A DNA stretch of 39,709 nucleotides from a virus: the IMG/VR virus record IMGVR_UViG_3300037196_000141, positions 1 to 39,709 of that record; one strand, written 5' to 3'. The notes under the pieces were generated by a model. That model did not search any database, was not told where the DNA came from, and worked only from the letters and a program-made list of their open reading frames with translations. The position numbers were made by a program, and so were the translations under genes. Numbering within the stretch: the stretch's first letter is position 1; every line of letters starts with the position of its first letter. This document shows positions 31,674-37,816 of this stretch, piece by piece.

Positions 31674-31750
31674 CTAGTACCTCTTGACGAGAAATTACCC
31701 AGACCATTATTCTCTAGGCATCGTAATTCCCGCTTGTCAAGAGGTACTAG
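31674..31750. promoter_or_regulatory. 77-bp interrupted palindrome with divergent -35 elements
   Basis: CTAGTACCTCTTGAC (31674-31688) and GTCAAGAGGTACTAG (31736-31750) are 15-base perfect inverted arms. Inner arms AATTAC (31693-31698) / GTAATT (31723-31728) extend the symmetry. Each outer arm carries a -35: TTGACG rightward (31684-31689) and TTGACA leftward (31733-31738). It lies 36 bases upstream of the initiator gene, so it is well placed as an operator for the replication operon and a divergent transcript. Confidence 0.75.
31684..31713 (+). promoter_or_regulatory. Candidate rightward promoter within the palindrome
   Basis: TTGACG (31684-31689), 18-base spacer, TATTCT (31708-31713). Predicted start near 31720, only about 80 bases before a strong terminator. 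On the other strand TTGACA (31733-31738) has no equally good -10 at 17-18 bases. Confidence 0.5.
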
Positions 31751-31799
31751 CTCTTACAGCAAACACTTAGGCTCTCCTTCCAAGGGGGGCCTTTTTTTT
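31720..31799 (+). ncRNA. Possible ~80-nt small RNA
   Basis: A transcript from the promoter at 31684 would run about 80 nt and stop at the terminator at 31769-31799. It contains no ORF of note. Its 5' part includes the right arm of the palindrome, so it would be complementary to leaders made from the leftward promoter. The unit promoter-short RNA-terminator is complete, but expression is only inferred. Confidence 0.4.
31769..31799 (+). terminator. Strong rho-independent terminator
   Basis: AGGCTCTCCT (31769-31778) pairs with AAGGGGGGCCT-type 3' arm (31783-31792) through ten pairs, two of them G-U. The loop is four bases, and eight T follow (31792-31799). Rightward orientation. Confidence 0.85.
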
Positions 31800-31861
31800 G
31801 TTGTAATATTATTTTGAATCAATCATTACTGGCAACGGGAAAAAGCACAAGGTCCATTTTA

Positions 31862-31893
31862 AGATGTTGAAATTAAAATATTTAATGACATCT
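31862..31893. promoter_or_regulatory. AT-rich imperfect dyad upstream of 31963 gene
   Basis: AGATGT (31862-31867) / ACATCT (31888-31893) with inner ATTAAA (31872-31877) / TTTAAT (31881-31886). A TTGAAA inside (31867-31872) could be a -35, with only a weak -10 after it. Apart from this dyad, I see nothing recognisable in the rest of the gap 31800-31962. Confidence 0.35.
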
Positions 31894-31962
31894 ATGCCCA
31901 AAACACCATTTTCTAGTATCTTGTAGCAGTAAAGAAGTCAAACAAGAAACCCGGAGAATCGA

Positions 31963-32301
31963 ATGGAACTTCATAACATTGCAGAATGGCTCACTATAAT
32001 TGTATCAATAACAACATCAATCGTATTGATAAATATAGTGCGTGCGCTTAGAGACTTAAAGGATTTGAACGAACAAGTTCGCGGTCCCTATAAACTCAAT
32101 CAAGAGATCAAAGAAAGGCAGGTAGTAGTCCCTGAAACATCAGGCTATCTTCCAAAAAGAAAGCTACCCCCTAGAACCGCAGAACAGCGTAAGAACGCCT
32201 CCATCGCTAGAAAGAATGCATGGGACAAGAAGAAGATTGAAGAAGCAGCCCGTAAGGCTGCCTCTCAAGTTATACTACCTAAGCGGGAGCAGTCACTCTA
32301 G
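31963..32301 (+). CDS. Membrane-anchored basic protein
   Basis: 112 aa. One transmembrane helix (residues 8-29, 'WLTIIVSITTSIVLINIV'), then a basic, Pro- and Ala-rich region (60-112) with 'TAEQRKNASIARKNAWDKKK'. The tail could touch DNA or ribosomes at the membrane face. Leader GGAG six bases before ATG. It is rightward and overlaps the 3' end of the leftward SSB-like gene by 23 bases. No family recognised. Confidence 0.7.
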   Translation: MELHNIAEWLTIIVSITTSIVLINIVRALRDLKDLNEQVRGPYKLNQEIKERQVVVPETSGYLPKRKLPPRTAEQRKNASIARKNAWDKKKIEEAARKAASQVILPKREQSL

Positions 32302-33037
32302 CAACTTCGCTAGCGTATGCAGTTATAAACTTGGATTGAAATTGGGGCATCAGGGCTGCATTAACAACAGACTTGAACGTCCCACTCTTCTTTTCAGCCA
32401 ACCCTTTGACATATTCATTTAGATAGTCCAAAGTGATGCCCGACTCTTTCACCTTTGATTTTAAGGTTTCAAAGTCCTCGCCTTGGTCTTCATGAGCGAT
32501 CAAGGGAGTCTTTGAGACTGGCGCTGCCGCAACCGCTTCGGCTGAGACATTCCAAGGATCTCCTCCAGCGTAAAGATTTTCCAGATGCACCGGGGAATTC
32601 TTTAGGGCTTGCACAATCTCGGGTGACAGATCTTTGTGAGGGAGCGGGGTTACAGAATATCGGGTTTCTTTCCCTGTTCCTTCCTTTTTAATCTTAATAT
32701 CGTACTTTGTAAAGTCGCCCCAGTCCTCGTCCTTAGCAAAGCTTGTAAGAGCCTTGATAATTCCGGCCTGCGTTACTTCCAATAAGTACAGCGACTTTCT
32801 TGCGTAGTCCCATACATACATCGCCCAGAAAGGCTTCATCGGCTTCTCTTCGTCAAAGCTCTTAGACGGCCTTTCATCTGGACGAGAGCGTACTGGCTTG
32901 CTGTCAACCCAGTCGATCCATCCTGCGATAGGACGCATCACTATGCGTATCTTGTTGTCGCCCTCTACCATCTGGCTCATCTTCCAGTATGGCTTCTCTG
33001 TTCTTAGGTGCTCCGCACCTTCGGGTAAAAAGTTCAT
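32279..33037 (-). CDS. Single-stranded DNA-binding-like protein
   Basis: 252 aa. 'NKIRIVMRPIAGWIDWVDSKPVRSRP' region, 'FWAMYVWDYARKSLYLLEVTQAGIIKAL' region, and 'DEDWGDFTKYDIKIKKEGTG' followed by 'TRYSVTPLP' form the conserved core of phage SSB-like proteins (K-x-R-[IV]-[LM] ... F-W-A ... V-W-D-Y ... [LI]-E-[IV]-T-Q ... D-x-D-W-G-D-x-x-x-[YF]-D-[IL]-x-[IV]). The C-terminal 70 residues are helical, without the acidic tip of E. coli SSB. It would protect ssDNA during replication and recombination. Leader AAGGAA. Confidence 0.75.
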   Translation of the reverse strand: MNFLPEGAEHLRTEKPYWKMSQMVEGDNKIRIVMRPIAGWIDWVDSKPVRSRPDERPSKSFDEEKPMKPFWAMYVWDYARKSLYLLEVTQAGIIKALTSFAKDEDWGDFTKYDIKIKKEGTGKETRYSVTPLPHKDLSPEIVQALKNSPVHLENLYAGGDPWNVSAEAVAAAPVSKTPLIAHEDQGEDFETLKSKVKESGITLDYLNEYVKGLAEKKSGTFKSVVNAALMPQFQSKFITAYASEVARVTAPA

Positions 33038-33062
33038 GTTTAAAGTTCCTTGTGTTTAAATG

Positions 33063-33707
33063 TTATCGCACTCTCAGAGTGGTTTGTTTTTCTTCATAGA
33101 ATTCAATCCCGTCGATGTTATCGATGCCCAGCTTCATGTCTCTCTCGATAGCCTTCTCGTCTACCATTAAATACTTCCTTGGAACAGCGGCCATATCGAC
33201 GACCTTGAACTTCTTCTTTACAGTTGTAGTGGCCGTCGCCCCCTCTCCCCGTAAAGTTGAATCTAGAGGCTGAATATAGAGTTCGTCCTCTGAGATGTCT
33301 AATAGCGCGGCAGCCTGTTTAAGTGAAAGGGCTTCCTCTTTCTTTTGCTCTTCCAAGAGCTTTTGATACGATGATGCCTTAGCGTTAGCTATATGAATCA
33401 CTTGATCAAGAGGATCAGTCAAAGACTTAGCGCTGTCGTTAACTTTCGCCAACTGCTTACGGAGCGGCTCGCCGATTGCCTTACGCTTCTCTTCTATTGA
33501 CTTCTTCCATTCCCGGGCGTTGCTATAGATCGAGGTTACTTTTTTGTATCCCCATTCATCCACGACAATCATGTCAGAGATGTAACGGTTCATATCGTTT
33601 ATTGCGTTTAGGATTAGATGATAGGTGCTCTGGTTTAGGTTAACTTGGTCTAATGCTCTAGGTTCTTCTTTGTCTAATATTTGTATGTTAGTAGATAAAA
33701 TAGTCAT
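33063..33707 (-). CDS. DUF1351-like phage protein
   Basis: 214 aa. A long helical N-terminal half with coiled coil ('REWKKSIEEKRKAIGEPLRK', residues about 66-130), then a small beta domain ending 'VPRKYLMVDEKAIERDMKLG' and 'DGIEFYEEKQTTLRVR'. The ending matches proteins of the DUF1351 type (P-x-x-Y-L-x-[VP]-x-x-x-x-I-x-x-x-[IM]-K-x-G ... I-x-G-[IV]), usually next to phage recombination genes. Biochemical role unknown. It lies between SSB-like and zinc-ribbon genes. Confidence 0.7.
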   Translation of the reverse strand: MTILSTNIQILDKEEPRALDQVNLNQSTYHLILNAINDMNRYISDMIVVDEWGYKKVTSIYSNAREWKKSIEEKRKAIGEPLRKQLAKVNDSAKSLTDPLDQVIHIANAKASSYQKLLEEQKKEEALSLKQAAALLDISEDELYIQPLDSTLRGEGATATTTVKKKFKVVDMAAVPRKYLMVDEKAIERDMKLGIDNIDGIEFYEEKQTTLRVR

Positions 33708-33879
33708 TTTTATAGTCTTTAGGTTTAAGGTTTAAAGTAAAATTCTCATCGCAATGTAAACACTGGAACTCTGTACGCGCCCAAGCCTCCGCCATCTGCC
33801 CACAATGAGGACATGTATGTCGTCTTGGCATTGGCGGCTCTTCGGGCGCTGGGTTCCTGCGTTCGTTGTAGAAGCTCAT
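33688..33879 (-). CDS. Zinc-ribbon protein
   Basis: 63 aa. C-P-H-C (residues 23-26) and C-L-H-C (40-43) form a typical zinc ribbon. The C-terminus is basic and aromatic. The start lies in an ATGA overlap with the upstream gene, and the end overlaps the DUF1351-like gene by 20 bases. May bind nucleic acid or act as an adaptor; function unknown. Confidence 0.7.
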   Translation of the reverse strand: MSFYNERRNPAPEEPPMPRRHTCPHCGQMAEAWARTEFQCLHCDENFTLNLKPKDYKNDYFIY

Positions 33880-34052
33880 AGTATCGCTAACATCTTTTCC
33901 ATGTTCTCGATCAATAGCATCTCTATGTTTAATGATCTATACGCGTCCATCTGTAGGGCAACCTCAGCTTCCAGAGTGGAAAATGCAGGATTGACCAAAA
34001 TGCTGGCGTCAATTAAAACTAAGTTATGTGAGGCATCTGCAAGGTGGCTCAT
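33876..34052 (-). CDS. Small helical protein, unknown function
   Basis: 58 aa from ATG 34052, chosen because GGGAGA lies five to ten bases upstream (a TTG at 34064 would place the Shine-Dalgarno inside the gene). Helical and acidic ('STLEAEVALQMDAYRSLNIE'). No family recognised. Coupled to the zinc-ribbon gene. A hairpin and palindromic site lie in the 76 bases upstream. Confidence 0.6.
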   Translation of the reverse strand: MSHLADASHNLVLIDASILVNPAFSTLEAEVALQMDAYRSLNIEMLLIENMEKMLAIL

Positions 34053-34073
34053 TTTTTCTCCCAATTAGGTTTA

Positions 34074-34101
34074 CCCCGGTGGCATTGCCGGGGTTTTGTT
34101 T
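34074..34101 (+). terminator. Rightward terminator antisense to the recombination operon
   Basis: CCCCGGT (34074-34080) / GCCGGGG (34087-34093), 6-base loop, then TTTTGTTT (34094-34101). The T-run is on the plus strand, so it stops rightward transcription, whereas all neighbouring genes are leftward. Read leftward the stem has no T-run. Confidence 0.65.
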
Positions 34102-34118
34102 ATCCTAATAGTTTCACA

Positions 34119-34135
34119 CAAATGATAATCATTTG
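34119..34135. promoter_or_regulatory. Palindromic operator, site 1
   Basis: CAAATGATAATCATTTG is a perfect 17-bp palindrome overlapping the stop codon of the nuclease gene. It matches 13-14 of 15 positions of the site at 34785-34799. The core AATGATAATCATT is also the core of the Fur-box consensus. It could control an internal leftward promoter for genes 33876 and below. Confidence 0.6.
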
Positions 34136-34722
34136 CAAGGGGGAGTTTCTCTTTTCATGAATTCCTCTATAAGATTCATGCATTTAGCGCGCTGATTGGG
34201 ATCGAATTTATAGCGAAAAGCTTTGGGCATACGGCCCTCTTTGTCCAGCTTCAAGAATAGAACACTAGGAGCTATCTTGATGCCCGTCTCTGATACAATG
34301 TAATGATAAAGATGTCCCTGGAGTATCCAACTTGGGGACTCAGCAAATGAAGTCTTAAAGTCTATAATAACAGGAACATCTTCACCTTCCAGGATAGCAA
34401 GTCCATCTATCTGCCCAGTGATGCCCTTTCCTTCGTGGTAGTATCTTGTCTCCGTCTGTATGTACTTAGGGTTGAGATGCTTTTCCCACTCGCAATAACT
34501 ATCAAAATAGGGCACTTCGTCATCTTCTAAAGGGCTGAATCCCCCTTCAATGAATTCATGTATACCCTCGTGTACCTTCGTCCCTATGCGCATCTTGTTC
34601 TCTAAGATACCAACGGGAATGTGCTTAAAATCGGCTGAATTGGAGGCTATGGAACTACACCTTGCCCACCACCTCCCATCATGAAAGTACCATGCTCCCT
34701 CTGTATCTCCTTCTTGTGCCAC
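34129..34722 (-). CDS. PD-(D/E)XK nuclease (RecB/Cas4-like fold)
   Basis: 197 aa. Motifs in order: 'IGTKVHEGIHEF' (46-57, the N-terminal His/Glu motif), E91 ('QTETRYYHE'), D106 in 'ITGQIDGLA', 'VIIDFKTS' (118-125, D121 and K123), and Q135-x-x-x-Y139 in 'QGHLYHYI'. This is the single-domain exonuclease layout used in phage recombination or DNA processing. GTG start at 34722 with GAGGT leader. First gene of the leftward recombination/replication operon, divergent from the XRE gene at 34814. Confidence 0.88.
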   Translation of the reverse strand: MAQEGDTEGAWYFHDGRWWARCSSIASNSADFKHIPVGILENKMRIGTKVHEGIHEFIEGGFSPLEDDEVPYFDSYCEWEKHLNPKYIQTETRYYHEGKGITGQIDGLAILEGEDVPVIIDFKTSFAESPSWILQGHLYHYIVSETGIKIAPSVLFLKLDKEGRMPKAFRYKFDPNQRAKCMNLIEEFMKRETPPCK

Positions 34723-34746
34723 ACTTTACCTCTTTTTTGTTTCTCG

Positions 34747-34776
34747 TTGACCTTATCTCAAATCATAGCATAGAAT
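34747..34776 (+). promoter_or_regulatory. Promoter for the XRE gene
   Basis: TTGACC (34747-34752), 18-base spacer, TAGAAT (34771-34776). Predicted start near 34783, immediately in front of the palindromic operator at 34785-34799 and about 30 bases before ATG 34814. Confidence 0.65.
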
Positions 34777-34784
34777 CAACGTTA

Positions 34785-34799
34785 AAATGATAACCATTT
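34785..34799. promoter_or_regulatory. Palindromic operator, site 2
   Basis: AAATGATAACCATTT, a 15-bp palindrome with one mismatched pair, near-identical to site 1 (34119-34135). It sits at the predicted transcription start of the XRE gene and upstream of the divergent nuclease gene, a classic position for autorepression. Confidence 0.6.
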
Positions 34800-34813
34800 A
34801 TGTTAAGGACTGA

Positions 34814-35026
34814 ATGAGACTAGCCACATATTTAAAAGAAGTAGGTATGGAACCCATCCATTTTGCTGTAAAACTTGGCGTGTCTCAAAACACCATCTAT
34901 CGATATCTCCGTGGAGCAATGCCAACAGTACGCAATCTATCAAAGATAATCAGGGCAACAGATGGCAAAGTGACCATGGATGACTTCATACATGACTCAC
35001 AATCAGCCACTATATTAAAAAAATAA
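34814..35026 (+). CDS. XRE/Cro-type regulator
   Basis: 70 aa. HTH at residues 15-40: 'IHFAVKLGVSQNTIYRYLRG' (F-A-x-x-L-G-V-S-x-x-T-I-Y-R-Y-x-x-G), followed by 'LSKIIRATDGKVTMDDF', a Cro-like ending that sets an amphipathic helix and strand. Leader TTAAGGA. Its promoter carries a palindromic site with a twin downstream of the nuclease gene, so it is the prime candidate to bind both and govern the replication/recombination operon. Confidence 0.88.
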   Translation: MRLATYLKEVGMEPIHFAVKLGVSQNTIYRYLRGAMPTVRNLSKIIRATDGKVTMDDFIHDSQSATILKK

Positions 35027-35041
35027 TTACTATTGCTGCAA

Positions 35042-35058
35042 TTATAGAGAATCTATAA
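35042..35058. promoter_or_regulatory. Short inverted repeat after the XRE gene
   Basis: TTATAG (35042-35047) / CTATAA (35053-35058), 5-base spacer. It lies in the 164-base gap 35027-35190 between the XRE gene and rusA. Besides this repeat and the terminator at 35090, the gap is AT-rich with nothing else recognised. Confidence 0.35.
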
Positions 35059-35089
35059 GTTGCACATGAAGGCAGCGGAGCGCTAGCCG

Positions 35090-35125
35090 AACCCTGGGTG
35101 CAGGTCACAACATCCAGGGTTTTTT
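35090..35125 (+). terminator. Rho-independent terminator after the XRE gene
   Basis: AACCCTGG (35090-35097) pairs with CCAGGGTT (35114-35121) around a 16-base loop, followed by a six-T run (35120-35125). It separates the XRE transcript from rusA. Confidence 0.75.
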
Positions 35126-35190
35126 ATTGCCCCTATTTTCAATTAATTACTTGTCGTGCATTTAAAATATTAAATACATAACGAGTTAAT

Positions 35191-35604
35191 ATGCTTCAGT
35201 TCCGAATATTCGGTAAACCAATACCACAAAAACAGACATGCATCTCAAAGGGGCGCTTCTACGACCCTTCATCCCTAAACAAAAAAGATCTACAAAAACA
35301 ATTTGTAGAAGCTATGGAACGAGAAGGCAAGCCGCCACTCAAAGGACCAGTCAAAGTTACAATGATATTTACCTTCGCCCCCGCCGACTACATAAGCCAA
35401 AAGAAGAAAGATAAGATGTGTGCAGGTAAAATCCACCATATCAAGAAGCCCGATATCGATAATCTAGCCTATCTGGTGACCAATGCAATGAAAAAGATCG
35501 TATATGAAGACGACTCCCAAATAGTGAATCTCACACTAACAAAGTGCTATGGAGAATGGAACAACACTTTCATAGCGGTAACAGAGCTTGACGAATGCGA
35601 GTAA
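35191..35604 (+). CDS. rusA: RusA-family Holliday junction resolvase
   Basis: 137 aa, full length for the family. The signature is 'KKPDIDNLAYLVTNAM' (residues 86-101) with catalytic D88 and D90, then 'VYEDDSQIVNLTLTKCYG' with D107/D108 and K118. N-terminal 'GKPIPQKQ' is also typical. It resolves four-way junctions formed in recombination or concatemer branching before packaging. Lies with small regulator-type genes. Confidence 0.95.
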   Translation: MLQFRIFGKPIPQKQTCISKGRFYDPSSLNKKDLQKQFVEAMEREGKPPLKGPVKVTMIFTFAPADYISQKKKDKMCAGKIHHIKKPDIDNLAYLVTNAMKKIVYEDDSQIVNLTLTKCYGEWNNTFIAVTELDECE

Positions 35605-35768
35605 TCTACGAACAAGACATAGAGCGTACAGACTTCATTGAAATACGTCTCGATCCAGACGAAATACATAATCTTTCTTGGAAACCTGTTGTAAAAGAAT
35701 TTGTTTTCGGCAAAAAGACATTAAATATATTTATTTACAAAGAAGAGGATGATTATGCCATTGATTAA
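35595..35768 (+). CDS. 57-aa protein, unknown function
   Basis: Short ORF from ATG 35595, overlapping the end of rusA by ten bases and the next gene by 14. Sequence 'MRVIYEQDIERTDFIEIRLD' then 'WKPVVKEFVFGKKTLNIFIY' alternates hydrophobic and charged residues as in a small beta protein. No family recognised. Confidence 0.55.
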   Translation: MRVIYEQDIERTDFIEIRLDPDEIHNLSWKPVVKEFVFGKKTLNIFIYKEEDDYAID

Positions 35769-35910
35769 AGGCACATCAAAGAAAGCAATATCAAGCAACA
35801 TATCCGAGCTAAGACATTCCGGCTATGGACAAAAGCAGTCTATAGCAATCAGCCTTTCTAAGGCTGGCAAATCTCGCACTAAGAGCGCTAAATTGCCAAA
35901 GAAAAAATAA
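35755..35910 (+). CDS. DUF6496-like small basic protein
   Basis: 51 aa from ATG 35755 (GAGG eight bases upstream). 'MPLIKGTSKKAISSNISELR' and 'GYGQKQSIAISLSKAGKS' match the short, widespread phage protein type M-P-L-x-K-G-x-S-x-K-x-x-S-x-N-[IV]-x-x-[EL]-x-x-x-G-x-x-x-x-Q-[AS]-[IV]-A-I-[AS]. Very basic. Function unknown, perhaps nucleic-acid binding. Confidence 0.8.
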   Translation: MPLIKGTSKKAISSNISELRHSGYGQKQSIAISLSKAGKSRTKSAKLPKKK

Positions 35911-35964
35911 CTTGCTTCCCTGCGCCCCTTTCATGCTATAGAAATAATTTAAACAGGAGCTTTT

Positions 35965-36228
35965 ATGGCTATCGAATGGGTGATTGTACTCACCAACAAC
36001 CAAAATCTAGGGCATATCTCCGACACGCAAGAAGAAGATGAGGCATTGATTGAGTTCTTTGCGCCAGTAGAACATTATTGTCCAAAGCCTACAGGCTTCA
36101 TCATGCTTAGAAATGGCGAAGTATACCATTTCGTCGATATGAATCATGTAATGGCAGTTATTCGTCGCCCTCATATAGCTCCTGTTGAACGGACTGTTGA
36201 GAACGTGCCTACCGTACCGCCTACCTAA
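35965..36228 (+). CDS. Small protein, unknown function
   Basis: 87 aa with strong AGGAG leader. Beta-rich ('IEWVIVLTNNQNLGHI', 'GFIMLRNGEVYHFVDMNHVM') with a Pro/Val-rich C-terminus. A TATAGA with an upstream TTGCTT in the 54-base gap before it could be a weak promoter. No family recognised. Confidence 0.65.
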   Translation: MAIEWVIVLTNNQNLGHISDTQEEDEALIEFFAPVEHYCPKPTGFIMLRNGEVYHFVDMNHVMAVIRRPHIAPVERTVENVPTVPPT

Positions 36229-36230
36229 CC

Positions 36231-36491
36231 ATGGATAACAAGGAATTCGACAAAGATATTGTCGAAAATGTTCCCTATATAGCCTACTCCAATCATCCAC
36301 CGAAATATGTTTTCGAAGGGATGATTTGGGAGAGAGAGAAGGATTTCATGCGCTTCACTGCCGACTTCAAAGCCGAGGTTTGGCGTAGCAAAACAAGGCA
36401 CGACTATTTTGTAGCCATGCCCGAAAAATCAATATTATTCATACAATCAGGAACCAAATGGATCAAGACCAAGACTCTACCGAAGAAGTAA
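36231..36491 (+). CDS. Small protein, unknown function
   Basis: 86 aa, three bases after the previous stop, with no obvious Shine-Dalgarno, so probably translated by reinitiation. Aromatic and charged ('VFEGMIWEREKDFMRFTADF'). No motif recognised. Overlaps the following gene by 34 bases. Confidence 0.6.
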   Translation: MDNKEFDKDIVENVPYIAYSNHPPKYVFEGMIWEREKDFMRFTADFKAEVWRSKTRHDYFVAMPEKSILFIQSGTKWIKTKTLPKK

Positions 36492-36805
36492 AGCAAACCC
36501 TCGAACAAACATTAGATGAGGAGTTTCACCTAGCTCTTGTGATTGACAAGCACCAACTTGAAGTAATCCGAAGGATTCACAAGGCAATAGAAAGTGTGCG
36601 CATAGACTTCAAGGAATTCCCCATATCCTTTAGAAAGCTCATAGATAATGAGATGGAAAGTATTATGGATAATCTTGAAGCTATTGATTTTCATTGGAAA
36701 AAATGGGTGCTCGAAGGCTTCGAAAGGGACCTATCCAAGCATGAATTCATGCAATCTATTAAGATACAGCCCCGCAAATCTAGGTGGTGGGGAGACCAAG
36801 AGTAA
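36458..36805 (+). CDS. Helical protein, unknown function
   Basis: 115 aa, almost wholly helical, acidic N-terminus ('DSTEEVKQTLEQTLDEEFHL') and basic C-terminus with 'RKSRWWGDQE'. AGGAA leader. Last rightward gene of the cluster. It converges with the XRE gene at 36780 and overlaps it by 26 bases. No family recognised. Confidence 0.65.
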   Translation: MDQDQDSTEEVKQTLEQTLDEEFHLALVIDKHQLEVIRRIHKAIESVRIDFKEFPISFRKLIDNEMESIMDNLEAIDFHWKKWVLEGFERDLSKHEFMQSIKIQPRKSRWWGDQE

Positions 36806-37004
36806 GCGCAACACGAGAAGCCCTGTTCCTCTGAATCAGCTTGACTTGGCCACTCGTGGCCACATCAACTACATAAACAAGCCGCCTCGAAGGCGTCCTT
36901 GTGCCCGATGCAATGGAGTACATGTGATTGACTGAATAGCCGATTAAATCGGCAAAGTCACGCATCGTTATGCCATTCTTAAAGATATATTCTTCTAAGG
37001 TCAT
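36780..37004 (-). CDS. XRE/YdaS-like regulator
   Basis: 74 aa. HTH at residues 12-38: 'ITMRDFADLIGYSVNHMYSIASGTRTPSRRL', i.e. x-F-A-x-x-[IL]-G-x-S-x-x-x-[MI]-Y-x-[IW]-x-x-G-x-R-x-P, Cro-like, followed by 'VYVVDVATSGQVKL' (the strand and T-x-G-x-V ending). Starts at an ATGA overlap and AAGGA leader. Third XRE-type protein in the genome. Confidence 0.82.
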   Translation of the reverse strand: MTLEEYIFKNGITMRDFADLIGYSVNHMYSIASGTRTPSRRLVYVVDVATSGQVKLIQRNRASRVALTLGLPTT

Positions 37005-37276
37005 TGGTCCTTGTATCCTTTAAATTGTTCTCCTATTGCCTGCCTTTTTTGCCTGCGCTTTTGTGCATCTAATGCAATATTAGCGAGGGCATGAAACCAC
37101 TTGCGCCTATCGGCCTCCTTTATCCCAATGCTATTGGCGTACATGACCTTGGCGGCGCACTCCAATAGAAGGGTTATCATCATATCAGGCTCAAGGTGAG
37201 GAGCATAGACAGCTATGCACATGTCCAGCCCCTCCCTCGCCCCCTTGATCCAGGTAAAATTTTCAGGCGTCTCCAT
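37001..37276 (-). CDS. Helical protein, unknown function
   Basis: 91 aa, helical, with Met/Ala-rich middle ('DMMITLLLECAAKVMYANSI') and a very basic C-terminus ('AQKRRQKRQAIG'). Coupled to the genes on each side by overlaps. No family recognised. Sits in the leftward cluster of small early-type genes. Confidence 0.65.
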   Translation of the reverse strand: METPENFTWIKGAREGLDMCIAVYAPHLEPDMMITLLLECAAKVMYANSIGIKEADRRKWFHALANIALDAQKRRQKRQAIGEQFKGYKDQ

Positions 37277-37505
37277 CTAACATACTCCCCGTTATATTCA
37301 ATAAAACAGCGCCTCGCGCCAGTTGATCGCTTATATGTTGCGATTCAATATGGCTCTCGTCTCCTTCCATGTCAAGAGAGTAAATATCCACATAGTACTT
37401 ACCATCCTCGTAAACAAGGTAATGCTTCTTGTTCTCTGTCTCAAGAAAGGGGATAGGCTCCCCGCTCTTGCATTGCTCGATTAATTGGTTAACTGTATTC
37501 GTCAT
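37263..37505 (-). CDS. Small acidic protein, unknown function
   Basis: 80 aa. Contains 'KKHYLVYEDGKYYVDIYSLD', an alternating beta pattern, and an acidic centre. Strong leader GGAAGGGA. Overlaps the 91-aa gene downstream by 14 bases. No family recognised. Confidence 0.65.
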   Translation of the reverse strand: MTNTVNQLIEQCKSGEPIPFLETENKKHYLVYEDGKYYVDIYSLDMEGDESHIESQHISDQLARGAVLLNITGSMLDGDA

Positions 37506-37587
37506 TCCCTTCCCTATATTTAGTTAATCCCTGAGAGTCGGTGTAATTCCACTCAGTAAGAAGATGCTCTAAATCAAGCGCCTTCAT
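37489..37587 (-). CDS. 32-aa micro-protein
   Basis: ATG 37587 to TAA 37489 on the minus strand, with GGGGGA leader nine bases upstream. It overlaps the end of the 69-aa gene by 14 bases and the start of the 80-aa gene by 17. Polar and acidic ('MKALDLEHLLTEWNYTDSQG'). Supported by leader and overlaps only. Confidence 0.45.
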   Translation of the reverse strand: MKALDLEHLLTEWNYTDSQGLTKYREGNDEYS

Positions 37588-37783
37588 TTTCTATCCCCCA
37601 TAAATCAGATGCCAACGAGAATAAAATATATCCTTTTATTCTCTCTTCCCAATCCAAATCTTTTTGGTTTACTGGTCTAGATTGGATGCTAGGGGAGTAA
37701 ATGCTTCCAAGCCTATACTCTGTATCCTCCAAGATTAAAGTTTCCCCCTTCATCATTATAATAAAAGCTTCTTTGAAATTCAT
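37574..37783 (-). CDS. Small protein with Tad2/DUF2829-like start and end (weak)
   Basis: 69 aa with an excellent leader (AAAGGAGG). The opening M-N-F-K-E-A-F-x-x-M-M-K-G and the ending with a D-L-W-x-I motif resemble the outer parts of DUF2829-type proteins (M-N-F-x-x-A-L-x-x-[LM]-K-x-G-K ... A-x-D-W-x-[IV]), some of which act as Tad2 anti-Thoeris proteins. The central signature of that family is missing and the protein is shorter, so the link is weak. Confidence 0.6.
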   Translation of the reverse strand: MNFKEAFIIMMKGETLILEDTEYRLGSIYSPSIQSRPVNQKDLDWEERIKGYILFSLASDLWGIENEGA

Positions 37784-37816
37784 AGGTACCCTCCTTTAGA
37801 TTTTTCAACAGCGTAC

